This document shows, piece by piece, positions 36,255 to 49,326 of a DNA stretch of 64,000 bases; the first letter of the stretch is position 1; each line of letters opens with the position of its first letter. Source of the stretch: Cyathus striatus. Taxonomy: Eukaryota; Basidiomycota; Agaricomycetes; Agaricales; Nidulariaceae. The notes below the pieces were generated by a model. The model did not search any database, was not told where the DNA came from, and saw nothing but the letters and a program-made list of their open reading frames with translations. The stretch lies in NCBI GenBank assembly GCA_025738555.1, contig JAOVFP010000002.1, positions 2,294,001 to 2,358,000 of the forward strand, in the 5' to 3' direction. A program made the translations under genes and the position numbers.

Positions 36255-36620
36255 CGGTAACTGCACCTGTACCCACAGAAACCACTACCGGAGTCTCAAG
36301 GGTGTGACCGCCTACATCGATTTCCTCATCAACGCCTATTTCCACATGCCCAGTGTCAACGCATACTTCTTCGTCAGTATCAGCTATGTGATTATGCTAG
36401 ATGGACCTTAATATTGACAGATGAGAGGGGTGAGAGAGAATCAATGCCCTCAAGTGGATAGGAGCCCCCAATCTTCGCCCTGTCTTTCTTTCTCTCCAGC
36501 TCCTCTGGCCACCGACTTTTCCTCAAGGCCTCAACAACGACGCATTCGCATTCGGCTCTCGAGCCAATTACAATCTCAAGTTAGAAGGAAAGGGTTCACT
36601 GGTTGAGGATTTGGGGTGTC
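36255..36620 (+). other. Fragment of an unrecognised membrane-protein gene
   Basis: Two coding-looking pieces read GVTAYIDFLINAYFHMPSVN then AYFFVSISYVIML (to about 36410), and after a possible intron NALKWIGAPNLRPVFLSLQ, LLWPPTFPQGLNNDAFAFG, SRANYNLKLEGKGSLVEDLG. Composition and continuity look like real, spliced protein sequence with a membrane segment. I cannot name it. It is not part of known Plavaka proteins, so it may be a captured host fragment. Confidence 0.35.
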
Positions 36621-37545
36621 GTATCTTTTGCTCTTCCTTTCCTGTACCGCTTACTCTTTCTTCTACATTCTAGTTCTAGTTTTCTTTATACTATACTATT
36701 GTGTATGACGGCGCGTGACTACCTTCCCTTACCGACCTTCCGGCGCTTGAAAGATTAACAAGATGATGATGCGACCCCTCGGCGCTCTACGCTGCCGTGG
36801 TGCATCCACAGCTTGGGCATTCGCATTTACCCTTGGGGAGGGGTAGGACTTGTCATCGCACCGGTGCCATGGAGCCTCTTCAAGAAACGGGTTGTGAACG
36901 CCATCCTATTGATCTCAAGAGTATCCGAGTGTTGAGTTTCCATTTTTACCTACATCTTGTGTTTCACTTTGCTATCACGGTCATTCTACCTACCTTGTGA
37001 CTTAGGCTTCATCTTATATGTTTGTTTTGGGCTTCGGCGGCGTGAGAGCACGTGTGCGTCGAACTGTTTCTGTATTACTTGCTGTTGTATATTATACGGG
37101 TACTACTGTACTTTTCAATGCAACTCTTTTACGGCCTTACCTTTACCGCGTAAACTACCAACTTTCGAGCCAAAGGCCACTGAAGAGCATCAACCCCAGG
37201 CCAACATTGCTTTACTCATTCTCGGCTTCAACTCAGATCGCTAAGTGTACTGTTTTCCTGTGTACACTGATATCTTTCGCTAGTTTCCTACTTCTGTGGC
37301 TAATGAAAAAGGACTGTGCTCGCATGGTTATGTGTACAGCACATGGTACATTGCTTCGATTGATTGAGTCCACATGGCAGTTAGAACAAATGCAATGAGC
37401 GAATCATGATGTGATTATTGATACAACCATCATATCAATTAATAATCCAGTCGCATGCAAAGCTATTAAGTACTGCTACTTGTGATCTGCTGTGATTTTC
37501 TTACCCTCATACTCAAAGTTCACTACAACAGTAAGTGAAAACTCA
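36621..37545. other. Leader region of the transposase gene
   Basis: No supported gene. The overlapping short frames at 36957-37398 have no recognisable motif. Confidence 0.4.
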
Positions 37546-40500
37546 ATGGCAAGAACATCAGCTAGAGATCGAAGAAAATCAAAGTCTACTAGTGATCGTC
37601 CACGCCGTAAAACCCGCAGTGCTGTGTGTACATGCATCTCCCATGGATGTGGTGAAAAGTCATATACAGATATCAATGGGATCGTTCATCAAGGAGTAGA
37701 AAAGCCAATTTCTACTCAGCATAGACATATGGGTCATGACCGGGAGATTATTCTTGCACAGCATACTTATGCTGATGTGGAATTGTCAATAACAGAGTCT
37801 GATAACAATACTGCATTCTCAGCGACCACAGATACAAACTCGGAACAAATGGAAATAGACAATTTTTTACAAGGGAACCAATGGGAAGAACCAGGTGTAA
37901 ATAATCAAGAAACACCTGCTGACAGTACCTTTCTTGAAGAGAATATCAGGCCGCACAATGAGATCTTTGATAGTCAACCTGGTATGCTGTCATCCATTCT
38001 GTAACTCTTGTGATGATTCAATTGTTGATCATAATTATAGGTCACAGACACTTCCGGTATGCAATCTACAAACTCATATGTCTTCTTGGTGCTTGGTTGC
38101 ACCTTGTATGTGGATTAAGTCAGGTAGCAACTAGACGAACATTGAAAATTCTTCAAGTCATTGTTGTATTTTCCATCCATCTAGGTATACTACTCGCTAC
38201 AACTTTACAGGATGATATAGTCCAAAACAACTACAATTTTAATCACTCTTCAATTACAAAAATGGCACATACTCTTCCCTCTGATGTACGTACTGCACTT
38301 AGTGCATTGACTATTGAGCCTACTATTAAAAGGTCAATTGTATGCCCTGCTTGCTTCAAGCACTACCTCTTGGAGAATATTCCAGATGTCTGCACCTATC
38401 ATGAAACTTCTAGAAGTAGACCCTGTAATGAACCACTGTGGGAAACTCGGTCAACAAGAGGTGGTCCAAAATGTTGTCCTCGCCGTTTATTTAGCACTCA
38501 AGATTTTGAGTCATGGCTAGAATTCTTTCTTCAGCGTCCAGGGATTGAAGATTTAATTGATAAATCATATGAGCATCAACCAGATCATCAAACAATGAGA
38601 GGAATCTGGGATAGTCCTGCATGGAACAGTCTTGGTTCATTTACAACAACACCTGGAAATTTGACATTCAGCTACTTCATTGACTGGTTTAATCCTTTCA
38701 CTAATAAAACTGCTGGGAAATCAGTATCATGTGGAGCAATTATGTTATTTTGCTTAAACCTTCCTTATGAACTTCGCCATCTTCCAGAAAATACATTCTT
38801 TGCTGGTATTACTCCACCACCCAAGGAACCTTCTGTGACTACTATTTCAGCTCTCACAGATCCTATTATAGCTTCCTTTGAGAAATGCTTTCATGGAGTA
38901 AATGTTCATACATTTCGCCACCCAGGTGGAACTACAAAACATGCTGGTATTCTTCCCATTATTGGAGATCTTTTAGCCATCCGCAAAGGGATGGGCTACA
39001 TATCTGTAAATTCTGCTCATAATCCATGCACATTCTGCATGATAACTAAAAAGGATTTTGATAATCTTGACCTTGTATTAATTCCACGTCAGGGTATTGA
39101 TGTCAGAACTGCAGCAGTACAATGGAGAGATGCAGAAACCAAGGTCAAGAGGAATGAAATCTCCAAAAATATTGGAGTTCGGTGGTCTCCTTTTCACAAT
39201 CTTTTATATCGTGATCCTGTTAGACACACTGTTCTTGGAGTCATGCATAATTGGTATGAAGGAGTACTTCAGCACCATGTCAGATATAAATGGGGACTAG
39301 GCATTCCAGACAACACAGGAAAGAATTCTGGTTCTGAGTGAAGAAAAAAAGGTGATGAAATCATTGTTGAAGATGATTCTGAACTCATTCCAAATCTTGA
39401 TACAACCAACTCTATATCATCAGATTGGTCAGATACAGAATCTGAAGCTACTTCTAGTACTTCAGTAGTTGAGAGAGGAGAATCTGCATCAGAACTTAAA
39501 GAATGTGTATTTAGTAAAGATGAACTTGCAGCAATTCAAGAATGTATTGCAAATACTGCTATTCCAACATGGATTGACCATCCACCATCTAATCTTGGAG
39601 AGAAGACTCATGGAAAGCTTAAAGCAGACCAGTGGTTGACTTTATTCTTGGTTTTCTTTCCAATTATTCTTCCAGAAATATGGACTAAATCTGATAATCC
39701 AAGGTCTCAAAAATTGCTAGACAACTTGTACCAGCTGGTTACATGTACTGTGATCATTTCTGCCTACTCCACTTCAAATTATTATGCGGACTTATACACA
39801 GATTATTATGTGCAATATCGAAAAACATCTAAAGAACTCTTTCCACATGTAAATTCAAGGCCAAATCACCACTTTGCTATGCATAATGGTGACTTACTTA
39901 AATTTTGGGGGCCACTTATTACACTTTCAGAGTTTCCATTTGAAAGACATAATGGTACTTTGCAAGATATTAAAACTAATAACCATGAATGTATGTGTCT
40001 TTTATTAAATATATGGACATTATATACCAATCAAATGCTAATATGAATTATTCCATTTTTAAGGGGAACTTGACTATACCATGCTTCGTCAAATATGTAG
40101 AAGGGGAAGACTAAGAGCTTTACTAGGCACAAAGTCAGAAACTGAAGATACTGATGAGAGCGCTAAAAGTGAGGGTCAGCAGGCAAACATTGTACTAGAG
40201 CAAGCTTACAGTATTTTAAGTGCAAGCATGTCTGATTCAGACCCTCAACTTTATTTGTTTATGAACAATAAAAATAAAAATAAAAAAAGACCAGAATTAG
40301 CTAGTATTCCAATTAGTGAATACTTCCTTATATTGTCATATATAAATCATTATATTCTGGATAATGTTTGTGCCTACTCTGACTATCCACATCCAACTGA
40401 TAGTATAGTTTTGGGAAAATCTGCAGTCCCATTACAGACAGTGGTACATAAAACTCGCACATATTCAACATATAATCTCCATCCAGGCAACAGTTCAATA

Positions 40501-40842
40501 TGCTTTACTATTCCAGGTACTCAGGAATTACATATGGGTTTTATTTACTCTATTTGGCAAACTGAAATTACTGTGAATCTAGAAACATTAATAATTGTTT
40601 CAAAGCATAGAGTGCTAAGTGAGGAAGATCAACAAAAAAATCCTTATCGGCATTTCCCAAACTTAATAACTGAAGTTATCTATGATTCACAACATGGCAC
40701 TCCAAGGCCTGATGACTTAATTGTCATTCAGAAAAATAATATTCAGTGTCATATACCTTTCTATCGACGACCTGCAGGAAGCTTTGGAATTCAGCATGAA
40801 ACTATTACACTAACTAGTACACTGCACCGTCTTTGTATTTAA
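37546..40842 (+). pseudogene. Plavaka/CACTA-like transposase, one in-frame stop
   Basis: Exons 37546-37981, 38041-39990 and 40064-40842 join in frame. The start MARTSARDRRKSKSTSDRPR has a Lys/Arg-rich N-terminus; an in-frame ATG at 37492 is an alternative. Landmarks in order: CTCISHGCG zinc-like motif, hydrophobic IYKLICLLGAWLHLVCGLSQ, a cysteine set (CPACFKHY, then CCPRR), NLPYELRHLPENTFFAGITP, GDLLAIRKGMGYISVNSAHN followed by PCTFCMITKK, GVRWSPFHNLLYRDPVRHTV, LGVMHNWYEGVLQHH, KLKADQWLTLFLVFFPIILP and a late PFERHNGTLQDIKTNNH. This is the full domain order of Plavaka transposases. One TGA (39339-39341) stands where the frame otherwise continues without damage for over 160 codons to the next intron; an Arg CGA codon is the likely ancestor. 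Function would be cut-and-paste mobilisation of the surrounding element. Confidence 0.8.
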
Positions 40843-41740
40843 AATAAACTTGTTATACATTTTTCTTTCTCACTTTTTATGCACCCATTATCTCTTGCTC
40901 CTCTGATGTGTTATATCAAGAGCACAGACATTTTAATATTACACATCTTGCTTATATACTCTATTGTATGTATTTGTTCAAGCTATCTGTATGTATCAGA
41001 TGTTATCAGAATACAGTGGGAGTATAACACTCATAGTACTCTATTGTATGTATTAGTCAGGTACTTTTGCTCTAAGATGTGCTGTGCAAGCAGTATGTTT
41101 GGTTTTCTGTGCCTTCTTCACGTTGTGTGGACTTAGAGATGCAGCGCGGCCTTACCAAATATTGGGAAGCCGATGCCAAACAACACATGATGCGCATACG
41201 CGCTGTTGCGTCTTGCCTATGTTACAATATGTTCTACTTACTGCTTTCTATATTACCTACTGCTTTTACTTTGTTCTCACATTCTCTAGGCTTCCTGTAT
41301 GTGTCCTCAAGGCCTGTCAAGACGACTTTCAGACTCTCTGGGCACTATGCACCCTTCAGACTGCTCAAGACACTAGAGCTTAGGGTTTTACACCCTTTCA
41401 AGACCCCTTTTTCATCTTCATGCCTATCATTTCATCCTCAAGACCGGTGATTCCACTGCAGAGATATGGTGACTGTGTTTTCACCATGGTCATGCTATGC
41501 TCTGATTAGTGGAAGGACAGGGAGTTGGGTCGAGGTGCTGGGATAACTATATTCCATTCGTTTTATTATTTTTCCTCTCGCTCATTTTTTTCTTTCTTTC
41601 TTTATACAATTTTGTCACCCTCATTATTCTGTTACGATACACGCCTAAGCTCTTTTTATTTCGTTCTTCCACATCCGATATTCTGACTGCCGTAAATGGT
41701 AGAATTTATTTATGATATAGTCGCTTCAAGTACATAAAAA
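40843..41740. other. Spacer between convergent transposon genes
   Basis: About 0.9 kb, T-rich, with no supported gene; probably the 3' regions of both genes. Confidence 0.5.
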
Positions 41741-43000
41741 TTATGATTTATTTACCTTGCGACACTTTCCTGGACGAACTTCCTCGTAATACTCATTCTC
41801 ATCCCCATCCCCATCGTGGCTACCATCATCAGAATCAGACATCTCATAATCTATCCCCTGCTCCTCCGAGTCAGACCCTTCATCATCTGCATCCCCTCCC
41901 AAATCCTCTTTACAGACAAACTCGTATTCAGAAAAAACTTCATTTGCATATTCATTGAACAATGCGTCGTCGCTAAGAACCTCATATCCTTTCTTTGTAA
42001 ACAGCATCTTCATATCACTAGGAAAAACGATATCTTCTGTAGCAATCTTGGCTCGAACAGCAGGAGGAAGACTGTTATAGAATGCGGGATCATAATAATC
42101 AAGAGGCATATTATGAGGCAAGCGCTTGAGCAATGACTCCTTTTGCTCTGCTTCAGGTGGAACAATACGATGGCGTTCTAGACGCGAATTCTTTTTTGCT
42201 GGATCATACTGTAAGCTATTAATGCGTTTTTCATCCAGCTTACGAAAGAATTCATTGGCCTTCGCAGAACGCTCAGGCTTCGATTTAATAAAATATATAC
42301 TTTGTTTGCCTTCGCGTCGACCAAGGGGATCCTGCTCATCTTCAGATGTAGCCTTCGCATCAATAAGACACCGATATCGGGCAGGATAGTTGTTCTCAGC
42401 TAAAAATGCCAAACGCGCAGTAGCAAGCTGGTGCAAAATATGTAGTATTAGCATAGTGATAGTGTAATAACATGAAAATATTACCCACATTGCTCCGGTT
42501 ATGGTAGACTGCATTAGCTGTGTTATTTGCCTTTATAATTCCTGGCAATTTGAGTTCCTGCTTGTAAATGTTGTAGAAATAGAAGTGGACGTGATGATTA
42601 TACAAGTTTATCAACAAATCCATGTGATACGCATACTGAGAATGAAGACCACGATAAACAGGGTTGTAGGCACCTGATGCCAAGGCTTGCTTGAAAGTGT
42701 CGATAGCGATAATACGGTGAGCAGAATTGTATAACGATGAAGGAGTTTGCCTTAGATCTGGACACCATACCCGAATCCCAAATTGAGCGATGCATGTCTT
42801 CATATATAAGATAATATGCTCTTCAACTTTTGTGTAGTTAAAGGCAATCTTGCTTCCAGGCTTCAGCGAAGAGGCAGGGGTAATCGAGACTGATGAAGGT
42901 GGAATGAGTACTCGTACTTCCTCTTCTTGCAGTACTGCATCGACAGATTCTTCAGTTGTGAACCTGCTATTGAATTCTCGAAGAGCCTCAGGTGTGGGAG

Positions 43001-43005
43001 TGGGC
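43001..43005. repeat. Left TSD TGGGC
   Basis: Matches 51089-51093 exactly. Confidence 0.85.
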
Positions 43006-43770
43006 TGTTATATCCGTGTCCGGATACATCGTGCCGACGTTCCCACGTGACCTTCCAACATACCCGGTCCGTTCCCGGAACGTACCCGCTTCGGGTTTAC
43101 ACTTCCCGACGTTCCCGCCCGGGAACGTACCCGGAACCCGTCGGGTTTTCTATCGGGTATCCCGGATACGTACTTTCTCTTATGACGGCCTCACCGCGTC
43201 ATCATTCTATTACTCCTCCCTTCCATTCCTACTTATACGTTTCATTATGGCCTTTGTAGATTAGTTCCTTATTCTTCATTCTGAGCGCGTCATTTGCGCC
43301 CCTACTCCGCTTTGCCAAGACTTCATTTCCTACTTACTCCTTTGACTTGTCCTTTGTATAATACTTCTACATTCGTATCTACAGGTTCCTACTTAGTATA
43401 AGTAGTCTTCCAGATGTAATAGGTAGTCTTTAGTATTCGTATCAACTCTGTACACTTTCTTCCTACTCTAAGTTCTGAAACCCGCTCCGGGTTTTCCTTG
43501 AGTTTCTCTCCCACTACCTAGTGTAGTGGCGAAGCCTTCTCTTATACTCTGGAACGTCTTCCTTGGTTACATATCATCTTCCTCGAAATACGAACCATTC
43601 CCTGGGGATATCCAGGCGGCGCAGCACACAAGCTGAAGCCACGGTTCTTTCCGCACTTCCGCTCTACGTTCCCGCACCCGTACTCACTTCGGGTTTCCGT
43701 TATAGTTCTCCCACACCCTCCGGGTGTCTTCGCAACCACTTCTAAACAGGAAGAGAATCGGTACGTAACA
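43006..43770 (+). repeat. 5' LTR of chromovirus
   Basis: Begins TGTTATATCCGTGTCCGGAT and ends GGTACGTAACA; almost identical to 50323-51088. Contains the LTR-shared motif GCAGCACACAAGCTGAAGCC. Confidence 0.95.
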
Positions 43771-43806
43771 GTATACGAATACTGATACCTTGGATATCTC
43801 TTTATC

Positions 43807-46160
43807 ATGGCTCCAACTGGGACTTCGGTTACTCGCACAGCGCATACCGCTAGTCATACCAATGCTGTGGGTGCTCGTGCCACCCGTGCAGCTACGAGGC
43901 AACAGCCTCCACGGAGTACTTCAGGTTCTCTACCTTCTACACCGTCTCGGGTTACACCCAGCCCAGCACCACCTCCTAGTGCTACTTTCCTGGGTCCACC
44001 CTCGACTTCCGCTCAGCTACTTTCTGTTCCTGCAGCCGGGAACCTCGGATCTGCTCAGGCTCCTCCGGATGGCACTCCACCGCCATACGGTACAGTCGCA
44101 GCAGACCGGGACACTCCCGAGGGTCACGGCTCTGATGGTGGTACCATTGGACCGCCACCTCCACCTCCTTCTCAGCCCAATCCTCCGTCTCCACCATCCT
44201 CAGACTCAGGGGATGATGGTGATGAGGATGATGTCGACAATCCCAGGCGCACACCTCTTGCGCGCCACTCCCGGGAAGACCGGCTTGCCGAAGCTCTTTT
44301 GAGAGTTGCGGAATCCGCCCGGGGTACATCGGAACACGTCGGGAACGCAACGTTCAAAAGCCAGATACTTTTGATGGTTCCAGTGCTGAGAAGTTGGAGC
44401 AGTTCATTACTCAATGCCAAATCTACTTCCGGAATAATCCTTCCCAATACTCGGATGGACACTCCCAAGTCAACTTCGCTCTCGCATATCTTCGGGATAC
44501 CGCGCTTCAGCTCGTTATGCCGACCCTCTCCAATCCCTATGCTGATGATGAGTTCCTTCACTCTTGGAGGTTTTCGTCGTCATGCTAGAGGATAACTTCG
44601 GGTTAGCGAACCCGGAAGGGGATGCCGAGAATGATCTGGATGTCCTCGTTATGAAGGATTCACAGAAACTGTCCAAGTATCTTGTACAGTTCAACAGGCT
44701 TGCACAGCGCACCGACTGGGATGATAAGTCCTTATGCCACCGACTCTATTCCGGGTTTCCGGGTCGCATTAAGGATGAGATCTCTCATGTTGGGAAACCT
44801 ACCACAAAGCGCGGGATGATTAAACTAGCTCAAGGGATCGATAGTCGGTACTGGGAACGCCAGTCCGAGCGTACGCGGGAATCCCACCAGCCTCGGGGTC
44901 CGCGGGTTCCGGATAGCTCTGTTAGAGCTACTACAAACCGCTCCGCAGTCACCCCGGCGCCTTCCCGCCTCGTTTCGGGTCAATATGCGCCACGTCCGAG
45001 TTATCCCCACCGTGCTGGTAGTCACCCACCTCGTTCCTCGCAGCCTCCCCAACAGCGGAGGCCGGAATTGAATGACAAGGTTGGTCGAGATGGCAAACTT
45101 TTGCCACAAGAACGTCAGCGTCGCATGGACAACAATCTATGCTTGTTCTGCGGTAATCCGGGGCATCGCGCCAAAGAATGTCCCCGCTCTGCCTCTTCCG
45201 CGGCTAGAGCCCGGGCATCCGGAATATCCGCTTCGGCTCCTACGTCGGCTTCTGCGGGTCCCTCGACCCGCAGGTCCGCGCCTCTTTCCAACCCGGCTTC
45301 GGGTTCGAAAAATAGGGAGCGGTCCTCTGGACACCACACAAGCCGAGGACCGCGTTGTTCCCCTTGTGCGCAGCCGATGCAGGTAAGACTCAACGCTTCC
45401 GCTCTTTCCGACCCCAATGCCCTTCATATTCCACTTTGTAGTACCATCCATGCTCTCCCTACACCCTGTACAGTTTCATATAGCGCTCTAGTCGATTCGG
45501 GTTCTACCCATTGTTTTATGGATTCATCTTTCGTTCGGACACATGCTATTCCTACCTCACCTACTCCACCTATCGCTCTCAGACTTTTCGATGGCACCAC
45601 CAATCATGTTATAACCGAGTTCGTTACACTGCCTGTACTATTCCCTACCGGTGAATGTATTACAGTTGAACTCTATGTGACACCTCTTGATTCCGTGTGT
45701 TCTGCAGTCCTAGGATACAATTGGCTCACCCGCTTCAATCCGTTGATTGACTGGGTATCGGGCTCATTAACATTCCGGACTCCAGACACTTCCGAGCAAC
45801 TTCCGCTCAAATCCGGGATCTCGGAACCAGGTTCCGCTTCCGAGGATCCATCTCCGGTCACCTCTGATGAGTCTCTGCCACCTCCTCCTAGCATTTCGCT
45901 AATAAACGGTGCCGCCTTCTCGCGTGCATGCCGTTTAGAGGGAGCACAGACTTTCCGTATCCAGCTTGGTGCTGTCGCTTCCGCCGCTGCCCTCAATCCA
46001 GAGGAAGCTCCGGATCTCTCTTCAATACCGTCTGAGTATCACGAGTTTGCTGATGTATTTAGCAAGTCCCGGGCAGATACACTTGCCCCTCACCGTCCCT
46101 ACGACTTAAAGATCAACCTAGAGGAAGGTGCTTCACCTCCTGTAGGTCGGATCTATTCCT
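43807..46160 (+). pseudogene. gag and protease region, frameshifted
   Basis: Begins MAPTGTSVTRTAHTASHTNA, a Pro/Ser-rich low-complexity head. A capsid-like stretch follows (PDTFDGSSAEKLEQFITQCQ, NFALAYLRDTALQLV, VFVVMLEDNFG), then a nucleocapsid zinc knuckle CLFCGNPGHRAKEC (45140-45181) and an aspartic protease motif ALVDSGSTHCFMD (about 45487). Frame changes are needed at about 44345 and about 44560. From 44564 the frame is open through the protease into the start of reverse transcriptase, where it shifts again at about 46162. The gag-pol junction would be one polyprotein in an intact copy. Confidence 0.8.
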
Positions 46161-47650
46161 TTCCCAATCCGAGCTTTCCGCTCTTCGGGATTTCATCGAT
46201 GAACATATCCGGATCGGATTCATTCAACCTTCGCGCTCTCCGCATGGGGCTCCCGTCCTTTTTGTCCGCAAGAAGGACGGATCGCTTCGGCTTTGTGTGG
46301 ATTTCCGCGGGTTGAACGCTATTTCTAAAAAGGATCGTTATCCTTTGCCACTCATTTCAGATTTGCTCGACAGTCCCCGTCGCGCCCGTATCTACACCAA
46401 GATCGACCTGCGTCATGCGTACCACCTGGTCCGCATTGCTGAGGACGATGAATGGAAAACCGCTTTCCGGACTCGCTATGGATCCTTTGAATGGCTAGTC
46501 ATGCCCTTCGGACTTTCCAATGCACCCGCGGGTTTCCAACGCTTCATGAACGATGTTTTCAAAGACCTTCTTGATGTGTGCGTCATAGTTTATTTGGATG
46601 ACATCCTTATATACTCTGATAACCTTGCGCAACATCGCCAACATGTCAGGGAAGTTTTGCGTCGACTCCGGAAGCACGGGTTGTACGCGCGCGCGCGGAT
46701 AAGTGTGAGTTCCACTCGGAATCCGTGGAATATCTCGGATATATACTATCGCCCAACGGTCTCACCATGTCTCCAACAAAGGTGAAGACTATTCAAGAAT
46801 GGCCGGAACCAAGGAAAGTAAAAGACATTCAATCCTTCCTTGGGTTCGCTAATTTCTATCGGCGTTTTATATACAACTATTCCGACATAGTTGTTCCGCT
46901 CACCCGCCTTACCCGGAAGGGTAATCCGTGGAACTTCTCGGAAAAATGCCGTTCGCTTTCACTGAACTTAAGGACGCTTTCACGTCGGCACCCATTCTTA
47001 CCCATTGGGTTCCCGACAAGCAGCTCATCGTGGAAACCGACGCTTCGGATTACGCGTTGGCTGCTATCCTGTCTATAGTTTCCGATGATGGCGAGATTCA
47101 CCCTATCGCTTTCCACTCACGAACCTTTACACCTCCCGAGTTAAACTACGACACCCACGACAAGGAATTGCTTGCTATCTTCGAAGCATTCCAAGTCTGG
47201 CGTCATTACCTGGAAGGTTCGGTTCACCCATCGATGTCGTCACAGACCACAAGAACTTGGAATACTTTTCCACAACCAAGATCTTGTCCCGACGACAAGC
47301 CCGATGGTCCGAGTATCTTTCCCAGTTCAATCTAGTGATCCGCTTTCGACCCGGAAAACTCGGGGCGAAGCCGGATGCTCTGACTAGACGATGGGACGTC
47401 TACCCTAAAGAGGGGGATAGCGACTACGCTAAGGTCAATCCGCATAACTATCGTCCAGTGTTCACCCAGGAACAGCTTATCACTTCTCTCCGAGCAACCT
47501 CACTTATTGTACCTGCTCTTGGCGCTAGTATCATCATGGACATTGAACAGTTACATACTGACATATTATCAGCTCTCCTAATGACCGGTCGCAGTTATCC
47601 GAATGCGGACTCCCGAGAATCGTTGGACTGTAACCCCGGACGGTTTCCTC
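46150..47650 (+). pseudogene. Reverse transcriptase and RNase H region, frameshifted
   Basis: Copies the element's RNA into DNA in an intact copy. Visible motifs: [55 protein letters not shown], the catalytic VYLDD (about 46588-46602), [23 protein letters not shown], and for RNase [14 protein letters not shown] and [17 protein letters not shown]. Frame changes fall at about 46162, in a GCGC run at about 46690, at about 46945, 47226 and 47620. Confidence 0.85.
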
Positions 47651-49007
47651 CGTCTAGATAACCGGATCTATGTTCCGGACTCCGGAACCCTTCGGCTTCG
47701 GGTTTTACAGTACAAACACGACCACCCGCTTTCAGGACACCTTGGACAGAACAAGACCCTCGAGCTAATTCGACGCGAATATACTTGGCCGCTTATACGG
47801 ACGTTTGTAAAGGACTATTGTAAGTCTTGTAATACTTGCATGCGTTCTAAACCACAGCGCCACCGCCCGTACGGAACCCTGAAACAACTTCCGGTTCCCG
47901 GACGCCCATGGCATTCGATATCTATGGATTTCATAGATCAACTTCCAAAATCATCGGCTTCCAAGTATGATTCTATACTCGTTATCGTGGATCGTTTCTC
48001 CAAACAGTCTATCTTCATTCCCACTCATACCACTTGCTCTTCTTCCGACCTTGCGCTTCTATTTGTACTTCATGTCTTTTCCAAGCACGGAGTCCCGGAA
48101 CACATCACTTCCGATCGTGGTTCCGAGTTTGTGTCGCATTTCTTCCGTTCCCTCGGTACAGCCCTCGACATCACTTTACATTTCACCTCGGGTTATCACC
48201 CCAAGGCGACGGCCAAACGGAACGCACAAACCAAACTCTGGAACAATACCTTGGGCCTACTGCAACTACCAGCAGGATAACTGGTGTGATCTCTTACCTC
48301 TTGCTGAATTTGCTTACAATAATGCACGAGCGCAACCACAGGAATTTCACCGTTCTACGCAAACAAGGGTTATCACCCGAACCTTGCGATACATCGGAAC
48401 GTGATCTCACTTCCGCTCGTGCCCGGCACTTCGCAGTAAACCTCGAGGAACTTCACGAGATGCTTCGGACCGAAATACTCAGTGCGCAGAAGCGTTATCA
48501 AACACCCGCCGATGCGCGTCGCAAACCCGCACCCGCATTCCCTGTCGGGACAAAGGTATACGTTAAAGCCGAGTACTTCCGGACAACCCGACCATCCCGG
48601 AAACTTGCAGAAAAGTTCCTAGGACCTTTTGAAGTCATCGCACTTGCCGGATCGCATTCGCGCGTACCTTGCGCCTTCCAGAACAATTTCGTGCAGTCCA
48701 CCCAGTATTCCATGTATCCATGCTTGAACCCAATACTGAAAATACTATCCCAGATCGCATTATTCCTCCACCACCACCTGTCCAGGTTGATGGTGATATT
48801 GAATACGAGGTCTCGGAAATATTGGACTCTAAACTGGATCGTCGTTTGCGTTGCAAACTGAGGTACTACGTACGCTGGCTAGGGTATGAAGGGACAGATG
48901 AAGAGTTTTCATGGCTTCCAGCCACGGAACTGGAACACGCTACGGATATCATTGAAGAGTTCCACTCCCGCTATCCGGATAAGCCCGGCCCTACTCCTAT
49001 TTCTTAA
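47603..49007 (+). pseudogene. Integrase and chromodomain region, frameshifted
   Basis: The zinc-binding N-terminus is HDHPLSGHLGQNKTLELIRR with CKSCNTC. The catalytic core has MDFIDQLP (first Asp) and ITSDRGSEF (second Asp); the conserved QTERTNQTLEQ region with the Glu is readable only after a frame change at about 48205. More shifts occur at about 48320, 48430 and 48660. The last part (48800-49007) encodes a chromodomain, EYEVSEILDSKL through YYVRWLGYEGTDEEFSWLPA to EEFHSRYPDKP, then TAA. Chromodomains of this type guide chromovirus integration to marked chromatin. Confidence 0.85.
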
Positions 49008-49326
49008 ATTTCACGTTACTTATTATCCGCTTGCAGTTTCACCTTATACAAAAACCAAAAACAACGAATAACATCCAAAAAGCGAGATACAAGTACATTA
49101 ATTCTTTGGTAACGCGTGTTACGACCATTTCCATCACTCCCTCTGCGTCTGCGACTCGACCCGAGCTCCTACTTCACCTTCCGACGCAATCCCGGAACCC
49201 GTAACAACTTCCTCGTACGCATCCGGATCCCGGAGGCGTTCCGCGCAGCAGGGTTTCGATGTTGGAAACATGGACGAGCGTGCTCGGATACTTCGGCAAC
49301 TACTCGCGACAACTTACCAAGTTCGC

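Noticed and set aside
43006..43300. Pro/Arg-rich reading frames in the LTR
   Set aside because: Present identically in both LTRs and explained by GC-rich LTR sequence.
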